From Blautia glucerasea (GTDB taxonomy: Bacteria > Bacillota > Clostridia > Lachnospirales > Lachnospiraceae): DNA of 64,000 nt. The notes below the pieces were generated by a model. That model was not told the origin of the DNA and did no database searches. It worked only from the letters and a program-made list of their open reading frames with translations. Numbering within the stretch: the stretch's first letter is position 1; the number at the start of each line of letters is the position of its first letter. Where the stretch lies: NCBI RefSeq assembly GCF_013304385.1, contig NZ_JAAITU010000011.1, forward strand, positions 1 through 64,000. The letters are read 5' to 3'. Position numbers and translations under genes: made by a program. This document shows, piece after piece, positions 23,976 to 33,464 of the stretch.

Positions 23976-26819
23976 ATGGCCATAGATCAGAATAATAAAA
24001 AACAGTTTATCCGCATTCGAGGAGCTAATGAAAATAACCTGAAGAACCTGAATGTAGATATCCCAAGAGGGGAATTTGTAGTGTTGACCGGACTGAGCGG
24101 ATCCGGTAAATCCTCCCTTGCTTTTGATACCATTTATGCAGAAGGACAAAGAAGATATATGGAATCTTTGTCATCCTATGCCCGGCAGTTTCTGGGACAG
24201 ATGGAGAAGCCTGATGTAGAAAGCATAGAAGGCCTGCCTCCGGCCATATCCATTGACCAGAAGTCTACCAACAGGAACCCTCGTTCTACAGTAGGCACTG
24301 TGACAGAGATCTATGATTATTTCAGGCTGCTGTATGCCAGGGTAGGAATTCCTCATTGTCCCAAATGTGGTAAGGAGATCAGGAAGCAGACGGTAGATCA
24401 GATGGTGGATCAGATCCTGATGCTTCCGGAGCGTACAAAGATCCAGCTGCTAGCGCCAGTCGTCCGTGGGAGAAAGGGCACTCATGCCAAGCTTCTGGAG
24501 CAGGCAAAGAAAAGCGGATATGTGCGGGCAGAGATCGATGGCAGTGTTTATGAGCTGTCTGAGGAGATCAAGCTGGATAAGAATATTAAGCATACCATTG
24601 CCATTATTGTAGACAGGCTGATCGTAAAGGATGGGATCCAGAAGCGGCTTGCAGATTCTATTGAGACAGTGCTGGGGCTTTCTGATGGTCTGCTTGTGGT
24701 AGATACTATGGACGGTAAATATCTTAATTTCAGCCAAAGCTTTTCCTGCCCGGACTGTGGGATCAGCATTGACGAGATCGAACCAAGAAGCTTTTCCTTT
24801 AATAATCCTTTTGGTGCCTGCCCGGACTGCCTGGGATTAGGCTATAAGATGGAGTTTGATATAGACCTGATGATCCCGGACAAGTCTTTAAGCATCGCAA
24901 ATGGAGCCATTGCAGTTACCGGATGGCAGTCCTGTACAGATAAAGGCAGCTTTACCTATGCGATCCTTTCTGCCCTGGCAAGGGAATATGATTTCAGCCT
25001 GGATACGCCATTTCAGGAATATCCTCAGAAGATTCAGGATATTCTTGTGAATGGTACGGAAGGACGCTCCGTAAAGGTATACTATAAGGGACAGCGAGGG
25101 GAAGGGGTTTATGATGTGGCTTTCCCGGGACTGATCCGTAATGTGGAGCAGCGGTACAGGGAGACAGGTTCGGAGACCATGAAGCAGGAATATGAAAGCT
25201 TTATGAGGATTACACCATGTACCACTTGTAAAGGTCAGAGACTGAAGAAAGAATCCTTGTCAGTTACTGTGGCAGATAAGAACATTTATGAGATCACCAA
25301 TTTATCAATCGAAAAACTGAAAGAGTTTCTTTCGGATATCCAGCTTACACCTCAGCAGATGCTGATCGGCCGGCAGATCCTGAAGGAGATTGTTGCCAGA
25401 GTAGGCTTTCTTTCAGATGTTGGGCTGGATTACCTATCTCTTGCAAGGGCAACTGCCACTCTTTCCGGAGGAGAGGCTCAGAGGATCCGTCTGGCGACTC
25501 AGATCGGGTCAGGTCTTGTAGGAGTTGCTTATATTCTGGATGAACCAAGTATCGGGCTTCACCAGAGGGATAATGACCGGCTGCTTCGAGCGTTGATGCA
25601 TCTTCGTGACCTGGGCAATACATTGATCGTAGTAGAGCATGATGAGGATACCATGCGTGCTGCAGATTGTGTAGTTGATATTGGCCCCGGAGCAGGGGAG
25701 CATGGCGGAGAGCTTGTGGGTATCGGTACTGCAGAAGATCTGATGAAGAATGAAAGATCTGTTACAGGTGCATATCTTAGCGGCAAGCTTAAGATCCCGG
25801 TACCAAAGGAACGGAGAACACCAACCGGTTTCCTGAAGATCCGTGGCGCAGCTGAGAATAATCTGAAGAAGATCAATGTGGACATTCCGCTAGGGGTGAT
25901 GACTTGTGTGACCGGTGTGTCCGGATCCGGGAAAAGCTCCCTGGTGAATGAGATCCTGTATAAGCGTCTTGCCAGGGATCTGAACAGAGCCAGGGTGATT
26001 CCTGGAAAGCACAGTGATATCCTGGGGATCCAGCAGCTGGATAAGGTGATTAATATTGACCAGTCTCCTATTGGAAGGACTCCACGTTCCAATCCGGCTA
26101 CTTATACCGGCGTTTTTGATCAGATCCGTGACCTGTTTGCTGCCACTGCCGATGCCAAGGCCAAAGGCTATAAGAAGGGCAGATTCAGCTTCAACGTAAA
26201 GGGCGGGCGTTGTGAGGCCTGCAGCGGAGATGGTATTATTAAGATTGAGATGCATTTTCTTCCGGATGTATATGTGCCCTGCGAGGTCTGCAAGGGTAAG
26301 CGGTATAATCGTGAAACATTGGAAGTGAAATATAAGGGCAAAAGCATATATGATGTACTGAATATGACTGTAGAAGAAGCGCTTCCGTTTTTTGAAAATA
26401 TTCCGTCCATCCGCAGAAAGATAGAGACTTTATATGATGTAGGACTTTCTTATATCCGGCTTGGACAGCCTTCTACTACTCTTTCCGGAGGAGAAGCCCA
26501 GCGGATTAAGCTGGCTGCAGAGCTGAGCAAACGCAGTACCGGAAAGACTATTTATATTTTGGATGAGCCGACCACAGGTCTTCACTTCGCAGATGTGCAC
26601 AAGCTGGTGGAGATCCTGAAGCGCCTGTCTGAAGGAGGAAATACTGTGGTAGTGATCGAGCACAATCTGGATGTGATCAAGACTGCAGATTATATTATAG
26701 ATATAGGCCCGGAGGGCGGCGACAGGGGCGGCACTGTGGTTGCCTTTGGTACGCCGGAGCAGGTTGCAGCCAACCCGTCCTCCTACACCGGCCAGTACGT
26801 AGCCAAATATTTACGGTGA
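23976..26819 (+). CDS. uvrA: Excinuclease ABC subunit A
   Basis: UvrA is the damage-recognition ATPase of nucleotide excision repair. The 947-residue protein has duplicated ABC modules: Walker [10 protein letters not shown] and GVSGSGKSS, signatures [14 protein letters not shown] and [14 protein letters not shown], and Walker B motifs [10 protein letters not shown] and [10 protein letters not shown]. It also has zinc-binding CxxC pairs ([32 protein letters not shown]). Length is standard. It starts after AGGAGG. No uvrB or uvrC is in the window, and LexA-like boxes suggest SOS control. Confidence 0.98.
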   Translation: MAIDQNNKKQFIRIRGANENNLKNLNVDIPRGEFVVLTGLSGSGKSSLAFDTIYAEGQRRYMESLSSYARQFLGQMEKPDVESIEGLPPAISIDQKSTNRNPRSTVGTVTEIYDYFRLLYARVGIPHCPKCGKEIRKQTVDQMVDQILMLPERTKIQLLAPVVRGRKGTHAKLLEQAKKSGYVRAEIDGSVYELSEEIKLDKNIKHTIAIIVDRLIVKDGIQKRLADSIETVLGLSDGLLVVDTMDGKYLNFSQSFSCPDCGISIDEIEPRSFSFNNPFGACPDCLGLGYKMEFDIDLMIPDKSLSIANGAIAVTGWQSCTDKGSFTYAILSALAREYDFSLDTPFQEYPQKIQDILVNGTEGRSVKVYYKGQRGEGVYDVAFPGLIRNVEQRYRETGSETMKQEYESFMRITPCTTCKGQRLKKESLSVTVADKNIYEITNLSIEKLKEFLSDIQLTPQQMLIGRQILKEIVARVGFLSDVGLDYLSLARATATLSGGEAQRIRLATQIGSGLVGVAYILDEPSIGLHQRDNDRLLRALMHLRDLGNTLIVVEHDEDTMRAADCVVDIGPGAGEHGGELVGIGTAEDLMKNERSVTGAYLSGKLKIPVPKERRTPTGFLKIRGAAENNLKKINVDIPLGVMTCVTGVSGSGKSSLVNEILYKRLARDLNRARVIPGKHSDILGIQQLDKVINIDQSPIGRTPRSNPATYTGVFDQIRDLFAATADAKAKGYKKGRFSFNVKGGRCEACSGDGIIKIEMHFLPDVYVPCEVCKGKRYNRETLEVKYKGKSIYDVLNMTVEEALPFFENIPSIRRKIETLYDVGLSYIRLGQPSTTLSGGEAQRIKLAAELSKRSTGKTIYILDEPTTGLHFADVHKLVEILKRLSEGGNTVVVIEHNLDVIKTADYIIDIGPEGGDRGGTVVAFGTPEQVAANPSSYTGQYVAKYLR

Positions 26820-26864
26820 CAAGAGCTTTCTTTTTGGAGGGGAATTGCGTATAATAAGAAAAAC

Positions 26865-26887
26865 GTAACTGTGTTTTTAACAGTTAC
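26865..26887 (+). other. Hairpin in the mreB leader
   Basis: GTAACTGT (26865-26872) pairs perfectly with ACAGTTAC (26880-26887) around a seven-base loop. Flanking AAC and GTT can add pairs with one bulge. It follows a TATAAT at 26850-26855 and lies 40 bases before the start codon. No T-tract follows, so it is probably a leader element and not the uvrA terminator. Confidence 0.5.
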
Positions 26888-26927
26888 AGTTCTGGGAAAA
26901 TAAACAGGAATTAAAGGGAGGTTCACA

Positions 26928-27917
26928 ATGCCGGCAAGCGATATAGGAATTGATCTTGGAACCAGAAACAGCCAGGTATATTCTACCGGGAAAGGCCTTG
27001 TGCTGATGGAGCCTACAGTAGCAGTATATGATAAAGATTCAGAAAAAATAAAGGCAATGGGAGAGGAAGCAAAGCAGATGGCAGGGCATGTTTCTTCCAA
27101 TATGGAGATTATCTGGCCCATTCGCCAAGGTGTGATTATAGATTACACAGTTATGGAGAAAATGCTGAAGTTCTTCATTTCAAGGGCAATGGGACGCAGA
27201 GCTTTCCGCAAGCCAAGGATCAGCATCTGTATTCCCAGCGGGACCACTGAAATCGAAAAAAAGGCTATCGAAGAAGCAACCTACCAGGCAGGAGCCAGAG
27301 AGGTTTTTCTTGCAGATGAGCCGATTGCCGCTGCTATTGGTGCAGGTGTGGATGTTACAAAACCGTTTGGCAATCTGATCGTGGATATTGGTGCAGGTAC
27401 TACAGATATTGCAGTGATTTCTATGGCAGGAGTTGTGGTATCCAGTTCCATTAAGGTGGCAGGAGATAATTTTAATCAGGCCATTATGGGTTATGTGCGG
27501 AAAGCCCACAATCTGTTTATAGGGGAGGATGCAGCAGAAAGAATCAAGATAAAGATCGGTACTGCCATCGAAGAAGCATCTCCCAGGACTATGGAGGTGA
27601 AAGGGCGCAATGTGATCACCGGACTGCCCAAGACAGTGACCCTTACCTCTGAAGAAGTAAGGATGGCTCTTAGGGAGGCTACAGGACAGATTGTAGAGGC
27701 TGTACATGGAGTTCTGGAGAAAACACCGCCGGAACTTGCCGCTGATATTGTAGACCGGGGGATCGTGCTTACCGGCGGAGGTGCATTGCTTCATGGCATA
27801 GATAACCTGATTGAACAGAAAACAGGTGTAAATACGCTGACTGTACAGGATGCCATCATGGTAGTTGCTGCAGGAACAGGAAAATATGCAGAGATCATGT
27901 CGAGGATGGATGATTAG
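26928..27917 (+). CDS. mreB: Rod shape-determining protein, MreB family
   Basis: This 329-residue actin-like ATPase assembles filaments that guide lateral wall synthesis. Visible motifs are the phosphate-1 loop DIGIDLGTRNSQVYS, EPTVAVYDK, DEPIAAAIGAG, the phosphate-2 loop VDIGAGTTDIAVIS and the adenosine loop IVLTGGGALLHG. It starts after AAAGGGAGG. The neighbours mreC and mreD are absent, so this is probably the Mbl/MreBH-type stand-alone copy. It lies 5 bp before recD2 and is likely cotranscribed with it. Confidence 0.93.
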   Translation: MPASDIGIDLGTRNSQVYSTGKGLVLMEPTVAVYDKDSEKIKAMGEEAKQMAGHVSSNMEIIWPIRQGVIIDYTVMEKMLKFFISRAMGRRAFRKPRISICIPSGTTEIEKKAIEEATYQAGAREVFLADEPIAAAIGAGVDVTKPFGNLIVDIGAGTTDIAVISMAGVVVSSSIKVAGDNFNQAIMGYVRKAHNLFIGEDAAERIKIKIGTAIEEASPRTMEVKGRNVITGLPKTVTLTSEEVRMALREATGQIVEAVHGVLEKTPPELAADIVDRGIVLTGGGALLHGIDNLIEQKTGVNTLTVQDAIMVVAAGTGKYAEIMSRMDD

Positions 27918-27922
27918 AAAGA

Positions 27923-30226
27923 ATGAGTGAGAAGATTACCGGTTATATTGACCATGTGGTTTTCCGTAATAATGACAATGGATATACAGTTATGGTGGTG
28001 AAAGGCACAAAGGAGGAAGAACTGACTTGTGTAGGCAGTTTTCCTTCTATTAGCCAGGGCGTGACTATAGAGGCGGAAGGCACTTACACTACTCATCCTG
28101 TTTACGGAAAGCAGTTTCAGATACAAAGTTATACAGAAAAGATGCCGGAAGACAGCCTTGCAATGGAAAGATATCTTGGATCAGGAGCCATCAAAGGAAT
28201 CGGGGCGGCACTGGCTGCCAGGATCGTTCGGCATTTTGGAGAAGATACACTTCGGATCGTAGAGGAGGAGCCAGAACGTCTTTCAGAAGTCAAAGGGATC
28301 AGTGAGAAAAAAGCGCGGGAGATTGCTGCCCAGGTTACAGAAAAGGCAGATATGAGGAGAGCCATGATCTTTCTGCAGAAATACGGGATATCCCTGAATC
28401 TTGGCGCAAAAATATACCAGAAATATGGCCAGGCTGTTTACGGTGTGCTTCAGGAGAATCCGTACCGCCTGGCCGAAGACATTTCTGGCGTGGGATTTAA
28501 GATCGCAGATGAGATTGCATCCAGGATCGGTATACATACAGATTCGGATTACAGGATTCGCAGCGGTATGTTGTATACTCTTATGCAGGCTTCAGGTGAA
28601 GGCCATATTTATCTGCCCCAAAAAGAGCTTTTTGAAAGAGCTTCCAGACTGCTGGATGTGGATCCCTCCTATATGGAAAAGCATCTGATGGATATGGCTA
28701 TTGACCGGAAACTTGTATTAAAAGAAACAAAAGAGGCTACTCTGGTTTATCCCAGCAAATATTATCAGATTGAGCTGAATACAGCCAGAATGCTGAATGA
28801 ACTGAATATTAAATGTCCTGAGAATGAAAAACTGGTAGAGCGCAGATTGGTCCAGATACAGAAGGAAACAGGTACTGTCCTGGATGAAATGCAGAAAAAA
28901 GCAGTAAAAGAAGCAGCAGAAAATGGCCTGTTCATTCTTACAGGAGGTCCTGGCACAGGAAAGACCACCACCATTAATGCTATTATCCGCTTTTTTGAAG
29001 GGGAGGGAGCAGAACTTCGACTTGCTGCGCCTACAGGCAGAGCGGCCAAAAGAATGACGGAGACCACCGGATATGAAGCACAGACGATCCACAGGCTTTT
29101 GGAACTGAACGGTGTTCCGGATGAAGAGCATGACAACCAGGCTATTCATTTTGACAGAAATGCTCAGAATCCGCTAGATGCGGATGTGATCATTATTGAT
29201 GAAATGTCCATGGTGGATATTTTTCTGATGCATTCTCTGCTTCAGGCCATCACTGCCGGCACAAGGCTGATTCTTGTAGGAGATGAAAATCAGCTGCCAA
29301 GCGTAGGCCCCGGGAATGTACTGCGAGACATTATCCGCAGCCAGGTATTTCCTGTGGTGGAACTTACCAAGATCTTCCGGCAGGCGTCTGAGAGCGATAT
29401 TGTGGTGAATGCCCATAAGATCAACCGTGGAGAACAGGTATCCTTAGATAACAAAAGCAGGGATTTCTTTTTTCTGAAGCGATATGATGCAGATATTATC
29501 ATCCGCGTGGTGATCGCATTGATCCAGGAGAAGATGCCCAGATATGTGGAAGCCAGACCCTTTGAGATACAGGTGCTTACCCCTATGCGTAAAGGACTTC
29601 TGGGTGTGGAGCGGCTAAATCAGATCCTGCAGAGATATCTGAATCCGCCGGATTCGGGTAAACGGGAGTATGAAGCCGGGCAGCAGATGTTCCGTGAAGG
29701 GGACAAGGTGATGCAGGTTAAAAATAATTATCAGATGGAATGGGAAGTGCGGGGCAAATATGGCATTCCTGTAGAAAAGGGAGTAGGCGTATTTAACGGA
29801 GACACCGGGATACTGAAGGAAATCAATGAATTTTCAGAGATTGCATCCGTGGAATTTGAAGATGGAAGATGGGCAGAGTATTCTTTTAAGCAGCTGGAGG
29901 AACTGGAACTGGCTTATGCCATTACCATCCATAAGTCCCAGGGGTCAGAATATCCGGCAGTGATCCTTCCGATCCTGTCAGGACCAAGGATGCTTCTGAA
30001 CCGTAATCTTTTGTATACAGCTGTTACCAGGGCAAGGAAATGTGTAACTGTAGTGGGAAGTGAAGAAACTTTTGGGGAGATGATCCGCAATGAAAAGCAG
30101 CAGAAGCGTTACAGCTCTCTGGACATGCGTATCCGGGAGCTTGCTGAATCTTCTTTATCCCAGACGATGTCCTTTGTGCCATCAGGTAATGAAGGAACAA
30201 AGGCGGCTGATTTGTCCGGAATGTGA
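27923..30226 (+). CDS. recD2: RecD2-type 5'-3' DNA helicase (RecD-like, without RecBC)
   Basis: This 767-residue SF1B helicase has an N-terminal OB-like and helix-hairpin-helix region (YLGSGAIKGIGAALAARIV, LSEVKGISEKKAREIA). The helicase core has Walker A GGPGTGKTTT near residue 340, the Walker B segment IIIDEMSM, VGDENQLPSVGPG and the terminal motif AITIHKSQGSEY. The family acts in recombination and mismatch-related repair. It begins 5 bp after mreB, with AGAAAGA as a weak ribosome site. Its last 137 bp overlap the comF frame. Confidence 0.95.
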   Translation: MSEKITGYIDHVVFRNNDNGYTVMVVKGTKEEELTCVGSFPSISQGVTIEAEGTYTTHPVYGKQFQIQSYTEKMPEDSLAMERYLGSGAIKGIGAALAARIVRHFGEDTLRIVEEEPERLSEVKGISEKKAREIAAQVTEKADMRRAMIFLQKYGISLNLGAKIYQKYGQAVYGVLQENPYRLAEDISGVGFKIADEIASRIGIHTDSDYRIRSGMLYTLMQASGEGHIYLPQKELFERASRLLDVDPSYMEKHLMDMAIDRKLVLKETKEATLVYPSKYYQIELNTARMLNELNIKCPENEKLVERRLVQIQKETGTVLDEMQKKAVKEAAENGLFILTGGPGTGKTTTINAIIRFFEGEGAELRLAAPTGRAAKRMTETTGYEAQTIHRLLELNGVPDEEHDNQAIHFDRNAQNPLDADVIIIDEMSMVDIFLMHSLLQAITAGTRLILVGDENQLPSVGPGNVLRDIIRSQVFPVVELTKIFRQASESDIVVNAHKINRGEQVSLDNKSRDFFFLKRYDADIIIRVVIALIQEKMPRYVEARPFEIQVLTPMRKGLLGVERLNQILQRYLNPPDSGKREYEAGQQMFREGDKVMQVKNNYQMEWEVRGKYGIPVEKGVGVFNGDTGILKEINEFSEIASVEFEDGRWAEYSFKQLEELELAYAITIHKSQGSEYPAVILPILSGPRMLLNRNLLYTAVTRARKCVTVVGSEETFGEMIRNEKQQKRYSSLDMRIRELAESSLSQTMSFVPSGNEGTKAADLSGM

Positions 30227-30827
30227 AAAGGATCTTCATCCTATTACCGGCCCAAGATGTTATCACTGTGGGAAACCGATCAAAGAAGGAGAAGAATACT
30301 GTGCAGACTGCAGATCTCATCCGGGCGCATTTACAGCGGGAAAAGGGATTTTTCTTTACGATGACAGGATGAAGGCTTCCATGATGAAGTATAAGTACAG
30401 CGGATGCCGAGAATATGGACGTTTTTTCGGAAGAGCCATGTGTGTCTATGGTGCGGATTCCATTCGCAGATGGTCACCGGATCTGATCGTACCTGTCCCT
30501 ATGACTGCCGCAAAGCTGCGGCAGAGAGGATTTAATCAGGCAGTGGATCTGGCAGGGATCGTTGCTGCGTGGATGAAGCTTCCTTTGGATACCGGGCTTG
30601 TACAAAAGATCAGACATACAGATGCTCAGAAGGAGCAGGATGCAGCAGGACGGCGCCGTAATCTGAAAGGTGCTTTTGAAATTACCAGAAGAATTGACGG
30701 AATGCGTATTTTGATCATTGATGATGTGTATACTACAGGCAGTACCATGGATGAGATTGCCGGATGCCTGAAAAAAAGCGGGGCAGAGGCAGTGTTTTTT
30801 CTCACTCTGTGCAGTGGGATCCATTGA
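30090..30827 (+). CDS. comF: ComF family phosphoribosyltransferase-like protein
   Basis: ComF proteins are needed for DNA uptake in competent Bacillus and have a zinc finger plus a phosphoribosyltransferase fold. The 245-residue protein shows two CxxC pairs (CPLC, CPEC) and CYHCGKP...CADC for zinc, PVPMTAAKLRQRGFNQ, and the PRPP motif LIIDDVYTTGST. The start at 30090 lies inside recD2 after GGGGAGA and is needed to include the first CxxC; the next in-frame ATG would remove it. Together with comEA and comEC, three uptake genes lie in this window. Confidence 0.88.
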   Translation: MKSSRSVTALWTCVSGSLLNLLYPRRCPLCHQVMKEQRRLICPECEKDLHPITGPRCYHCGKPIKEGEEYCADCRSHPGAFTAGKGIFLYDDRMKASMMKYKYSGCREYGRFFGRAMCVYGADSIRRWSPDLIVPVPMTAAKLRQRGFNQAVDLAGIVAAWMKLPLDTGLVQKIRHTDAQKEQDAAGRRRNLKGAFEITRRIDGMRILIIDDVYTTGSTMDEIAGCLKKSGAEAVFFLTLCSGIH

Positions 30828-30924
30828 TTCATGGCAAAAAATGCTTTTCACAGCATAGGATATATGATACAATCAATCTATATGGTTAAAATGCGTTTAT
30901 AGTATCAAAAGCAAGGAGTCATTT

Positions 30925-31359
30925 ATGATCAACGAAGAGAAAGTCAAGATAATGAACAGGCTTGCAATGTATGAAAAGCGGGGCGGGAAGAAGTATCTGC
31001 CTGTCAGCAGATATTACCGCAGCGATTATATCGGGCTTGCATTAATTAAAAATTTTTTTCTGGTTACTATTGGATATGCCTTGGTTCTTGCAGCAGTAGC
31101 TGTATATTATTCAGAATATCTTATGAATAATATTAATCAGATGGATCTGGTCAGTCTGGGCATGAAAGTGGTTGGCGGTTATGTGGTGGTGCTGATCAGT
31201 TATTCGGTTCTTACTTATATTGCATATACTGTGAAATATCACTGTGCCAAGAAAAGTGTTAAGAAGTATTATGAAGAACTGACCAAACTGGAGAGGATCT
31301 ACGGTCGTGAAGAGAAAAAGAATTCCGGACGGGAAATCACAGGAGGACGTAAAAGATGA
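30925..31359 (+). CDS. Small two-helix membrane protein of unknown function
   Basis: This 144-residue protein has a basic N-terminus, transmembrane helices at about 38-60 and 75-100, and a long basic, charged C-terminal tail (KKSVKKYYEELTKLERIYG...). I recognise no domain. The start follows AAGGAG. It overlaps the next gene in an ATGA junction at 31356-31359, so the two proteins are translated together and may act together in the membrane ahead of the c-di-AMP genes. Confidence 0.7.
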   Translation: MINEEKVKIMNRLAMYEKRGGKKYLPVSRYYRSDYIGLALIKNFFLVTIGYALVLAAVAVYYSEYLMNNINQMDLVSLGMKVVGGYVVVLISYSVLTYIAYTVKYHCAKKSVKKYYEELTKLERIYGREEKKNSGREITGGRKR

Positions 31360-32477
31360 CAGCACTACTTGAATTAAAACAGAAAATTAAAAACCTGTAT
31401 GGGCAATATGAACTTTATCTTCTTCCTGTATTCAAATTTGTTCTTGCCATGCTGTATTTTACCTGGATCAATGAAAATATGGGATATATGAGCCAGCTGA
31501 ACAGTATGTTTGTTGTGCTGATCCTGGCTCTGATCTGTTCTATACTGCCATCTGTTGTGACAGTATATGCAGGATTTATCCTGATGATCCTTCACAGCTA
31601 TGCCTTGAGCCTGGAGACTGCAGGGTTTATGCTGGTACTGATTCTGGTAATGGTGATCTTTTTCCTTAGATTCAGCGGCGGACAGAATACTGTGATGGCT
31701 TTTACACCGATCACCTTTATGTTTAATGTTCCGGCGATCCTGCCTATTGGCAGCGGCCTTATGGGCAATGCAGTATCCGCTATTCCGGCAGGATGCAGTG
31801 TGGTATTGTTTTATTTTATCCGATTTATCAAAAGACAGTCCGCTTCACTGATGAACACAGACCTGGAAGTGGCAGACAAGCTGCAGCTTCTTGCAGACGG
31901 GCTTGCACAGAATTGGGGTATGTGGATCACAGTAGTTGCTTTTGTTCTTGTGGTCCTTGTTGTTTATCTGATTCGTACCCGTGCTTTTGATTATGCATGG
32001 AGGATCGCTATTGTTGCAGGCGGTGTGACTTATGTGCTTGTGATGCTGGGAGGAAGTCTTTTCCTGAACGCAACTGTTTCCATGCCGGCACTGATTACCT
32101 GTGCAGTTTTGTCAGTGGTATTTGCCATTATTCTGGAATTCTTTGTATTTGGAGGGGATTACAGCCGTACAGAGAGACTGGAATATGAGGATGATGAATA
32201 TTTTTACTATGTAAAGGCTGTTCCCAAGGCGTCTGTATCTACTTCCGAAAGAAGCATCAAGAAGATCAACGGAGAGCCTATAAGGGAAGAGAGACGTTCC
32301 GAAGAAAAGAAAGCGGTATCTTTCACAGAGCCTACGCAGGCTGTAAGTGACAAACCAAAGAAACGAAGGACAGCGCCTGCACCTACGCCAAGAAAGGCAA
32401 AGCCGGTTTCAAAGGAAGACGATATGGATGAAATTGACTTTGAGAAGAAACTGGAAGAGTCTTTGAAAGATCTGTAA
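31356..32477 (+). CDS. Polytopic membrane protein with basic cytoplasmic tail, unknown function
   Basis: This 373-residue protein has about nine hydrophobic segments between residues 20 and 272. A charged C-terminal tail of about 100 residues follows, rich in Lys, Arg, Glu and Pro (KKRRTAPAPTPRKAKP) and ending in an acidic DEIDFEKKLEESLKDL helix. I cannot assign it to a named family from sequence alone. The stop codon is part of a perfect 16-bp inverted repeat (32475-32523), and cdaA begins 112 bp downstream. The tail resembles that of membrane scaffold proteins, but this is only an impression. Confidence 0.75.
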   Translation: MTALLELKQKIKNLYGQYELYLLPVFKFVLAMLYFTWINENMGYMSQLNSMFVVLILALICSILPSVVTVYAGFILMILHSYALSLETAGFMLVLILVMVIFFLRFSGGQNTVMAFTPITFMFNVPAILPIGSGLMGNAVSAIPAGCSVVLFYFIRFIKRQSASLMNTDLEVADKLQLLADGLAQNWGMWITVVAFVLVVLVVYLIRTRAFDYAWRIAIVAGGVTYVLVMLGGSLFLNATVSMPALITCAVLSVVFAIILEFFVFGGDYSRTERLEYEDDEYFYYVKAVPKASVSTSERSIKKINGEPIREERRSEEKKAVSFTEPTQAVSDKPKKRRTAPAPTPRKAKPVSKEDDMDEIDFEKKLEESLKDL

Positions 32478-32523
32478 TAACAATTCAGCAGTCGGTGATT
32501 ACAAGGATGCTGAATTGTTATTA
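32475..32523. other. Perfect 16-bp inverted repeat before cdaA
   Basis: TAATAACAATTCAGCA (32475-32490) is the exact complement of TGCTGAATTGTTATTA (32508-32523), with a 17-base loop. It begins at the stop codon of the upstream gene. It is AT-rich and followed by CCTGTAAC with no T-run, so it could be a weak terminator or an mRNA stability or processing element. Confidence 0.7.
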
Positions 32524-32588
32524 CCTGTAACTGTAAACCAAACCGGCGCCAAAGCAGCGCTGATTACAATAAATGAAAGGAGACCGTT

Positions 32589-33464
32589 ATGCAGGATATT
32601 GCAGTTATGCTTGCCAGGTATCTTCCTAAGCTGGCATTACCGCAGGTTGGAATCACTGATGTGATCGAAATTGCCCTGATATCATTTTTCGTATATCAGT
32701 TCATGGTTTGGATCAAATTCACCCGTGCATATACACTGCTGAAGGGTATCCTGATAGTTCTTGGGTTTATTTTTATTGCATATGTTTTCCAGATGAGCAC
32801 CATTCTCTGGATCGTAAAGAATTTGTCTACTGTGCTGATCACTGCAGTGATCATTATTTTTCAGCCAGAGCTTCGTAAAGTGCTGGAACAGCTTGGACAG
32901 AAAAAGATCATGTCTGCGATCCCATTGTTTGATACAAGCAAGGAAGTACAGGAGCGTTTTACAGACAAGACTGTAAATGAACTGGTCAAGGCCTGCTTTG
33001 ATATGGGAGAAGTCAAGACCGGTGCTTTGATCGTGATCGAGCAGAATATCCGTCTTACAGAATATGAGCGGACTGGTATTAATGTAGATGCAGTGCTTAC
33101 CAGCCAGCTTCTGATCAATATTTTTGAGCATAATACGCCTCTTCATGACGGAGCGGTTCTTGTAAGAGGCAATCGTATCGTGGCTGCGACCTGCTATCTG
33201 CCGCTTTCTGATAATATGGAACTGAGCAAACAGCTGGGAACCCGCCATAGAGCAGGTGTAGGGATCAGTGAAGTTAGTGATTCTCTGACGATTATCGTGT
33301 CAGAGGAAACAGGACAGGTATCTGTAGCGAAGGGCGGAAAGCTTTCCAGAGGGCTGACCAGTGCCCAGCTTCGGGAAGCACTTGTAAAAGCACAGAATAA
33401 GAAGGTTGTTGATAACGGTAAATTACGCCATCTGCTGAAGGGGAGGGCGAAACATGAACAATAA
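32589..33464 (+). CDS. cdaA: Diadenylate cyclase CdaA
   Basis: CdaA makes cyclic di-AMP from two ATP and is the main c-di-AMP synthase of most Firmicutes. The 291-residue protein has three N-terminal transmembrane helices (about 25-45, 52-70, 74-92) and a DAC domain with the hallmark DGA at 187-189 and RHR at 219-221 (GTRHRAGVG). The gene overlaps cdaR, its regulator, by 11 bp. The usual third gene glmM is not next; an HPr-like gene takes its place. Confidence 0.96.
   Translation: MQDIAVMLARYLPKLALPQVGITDVIEIALISFFVYQFMVWIKFTRAYTLLKGILIVLGFIFIAYVFQMSTILWIVKNLSTVLITAVIIIFQPELRKVLEQLGQKKIMSAIPLFDTSKEVQERFTDKTVNELVKACFDMGEVKTGALIVIEQNIRLTEYERTGINVDAVLTSQLLINIFEHNTPLHDGAVLVRGNRIVAATCYLPLSDNMELSKQLGTRHRAGVGISEVSDSLTIIVSEETGQVSVAKGGKLSRGLTSAQLREALVKAQNKKVVDNGKLRHLLKGRAKHEQ

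Noticed and set aside
25559-26092. Minus-strand frame inside uvrA
   Set aside because: It lies entirely opposite conserved UvrA ABC motifs and shows no domain of its own.
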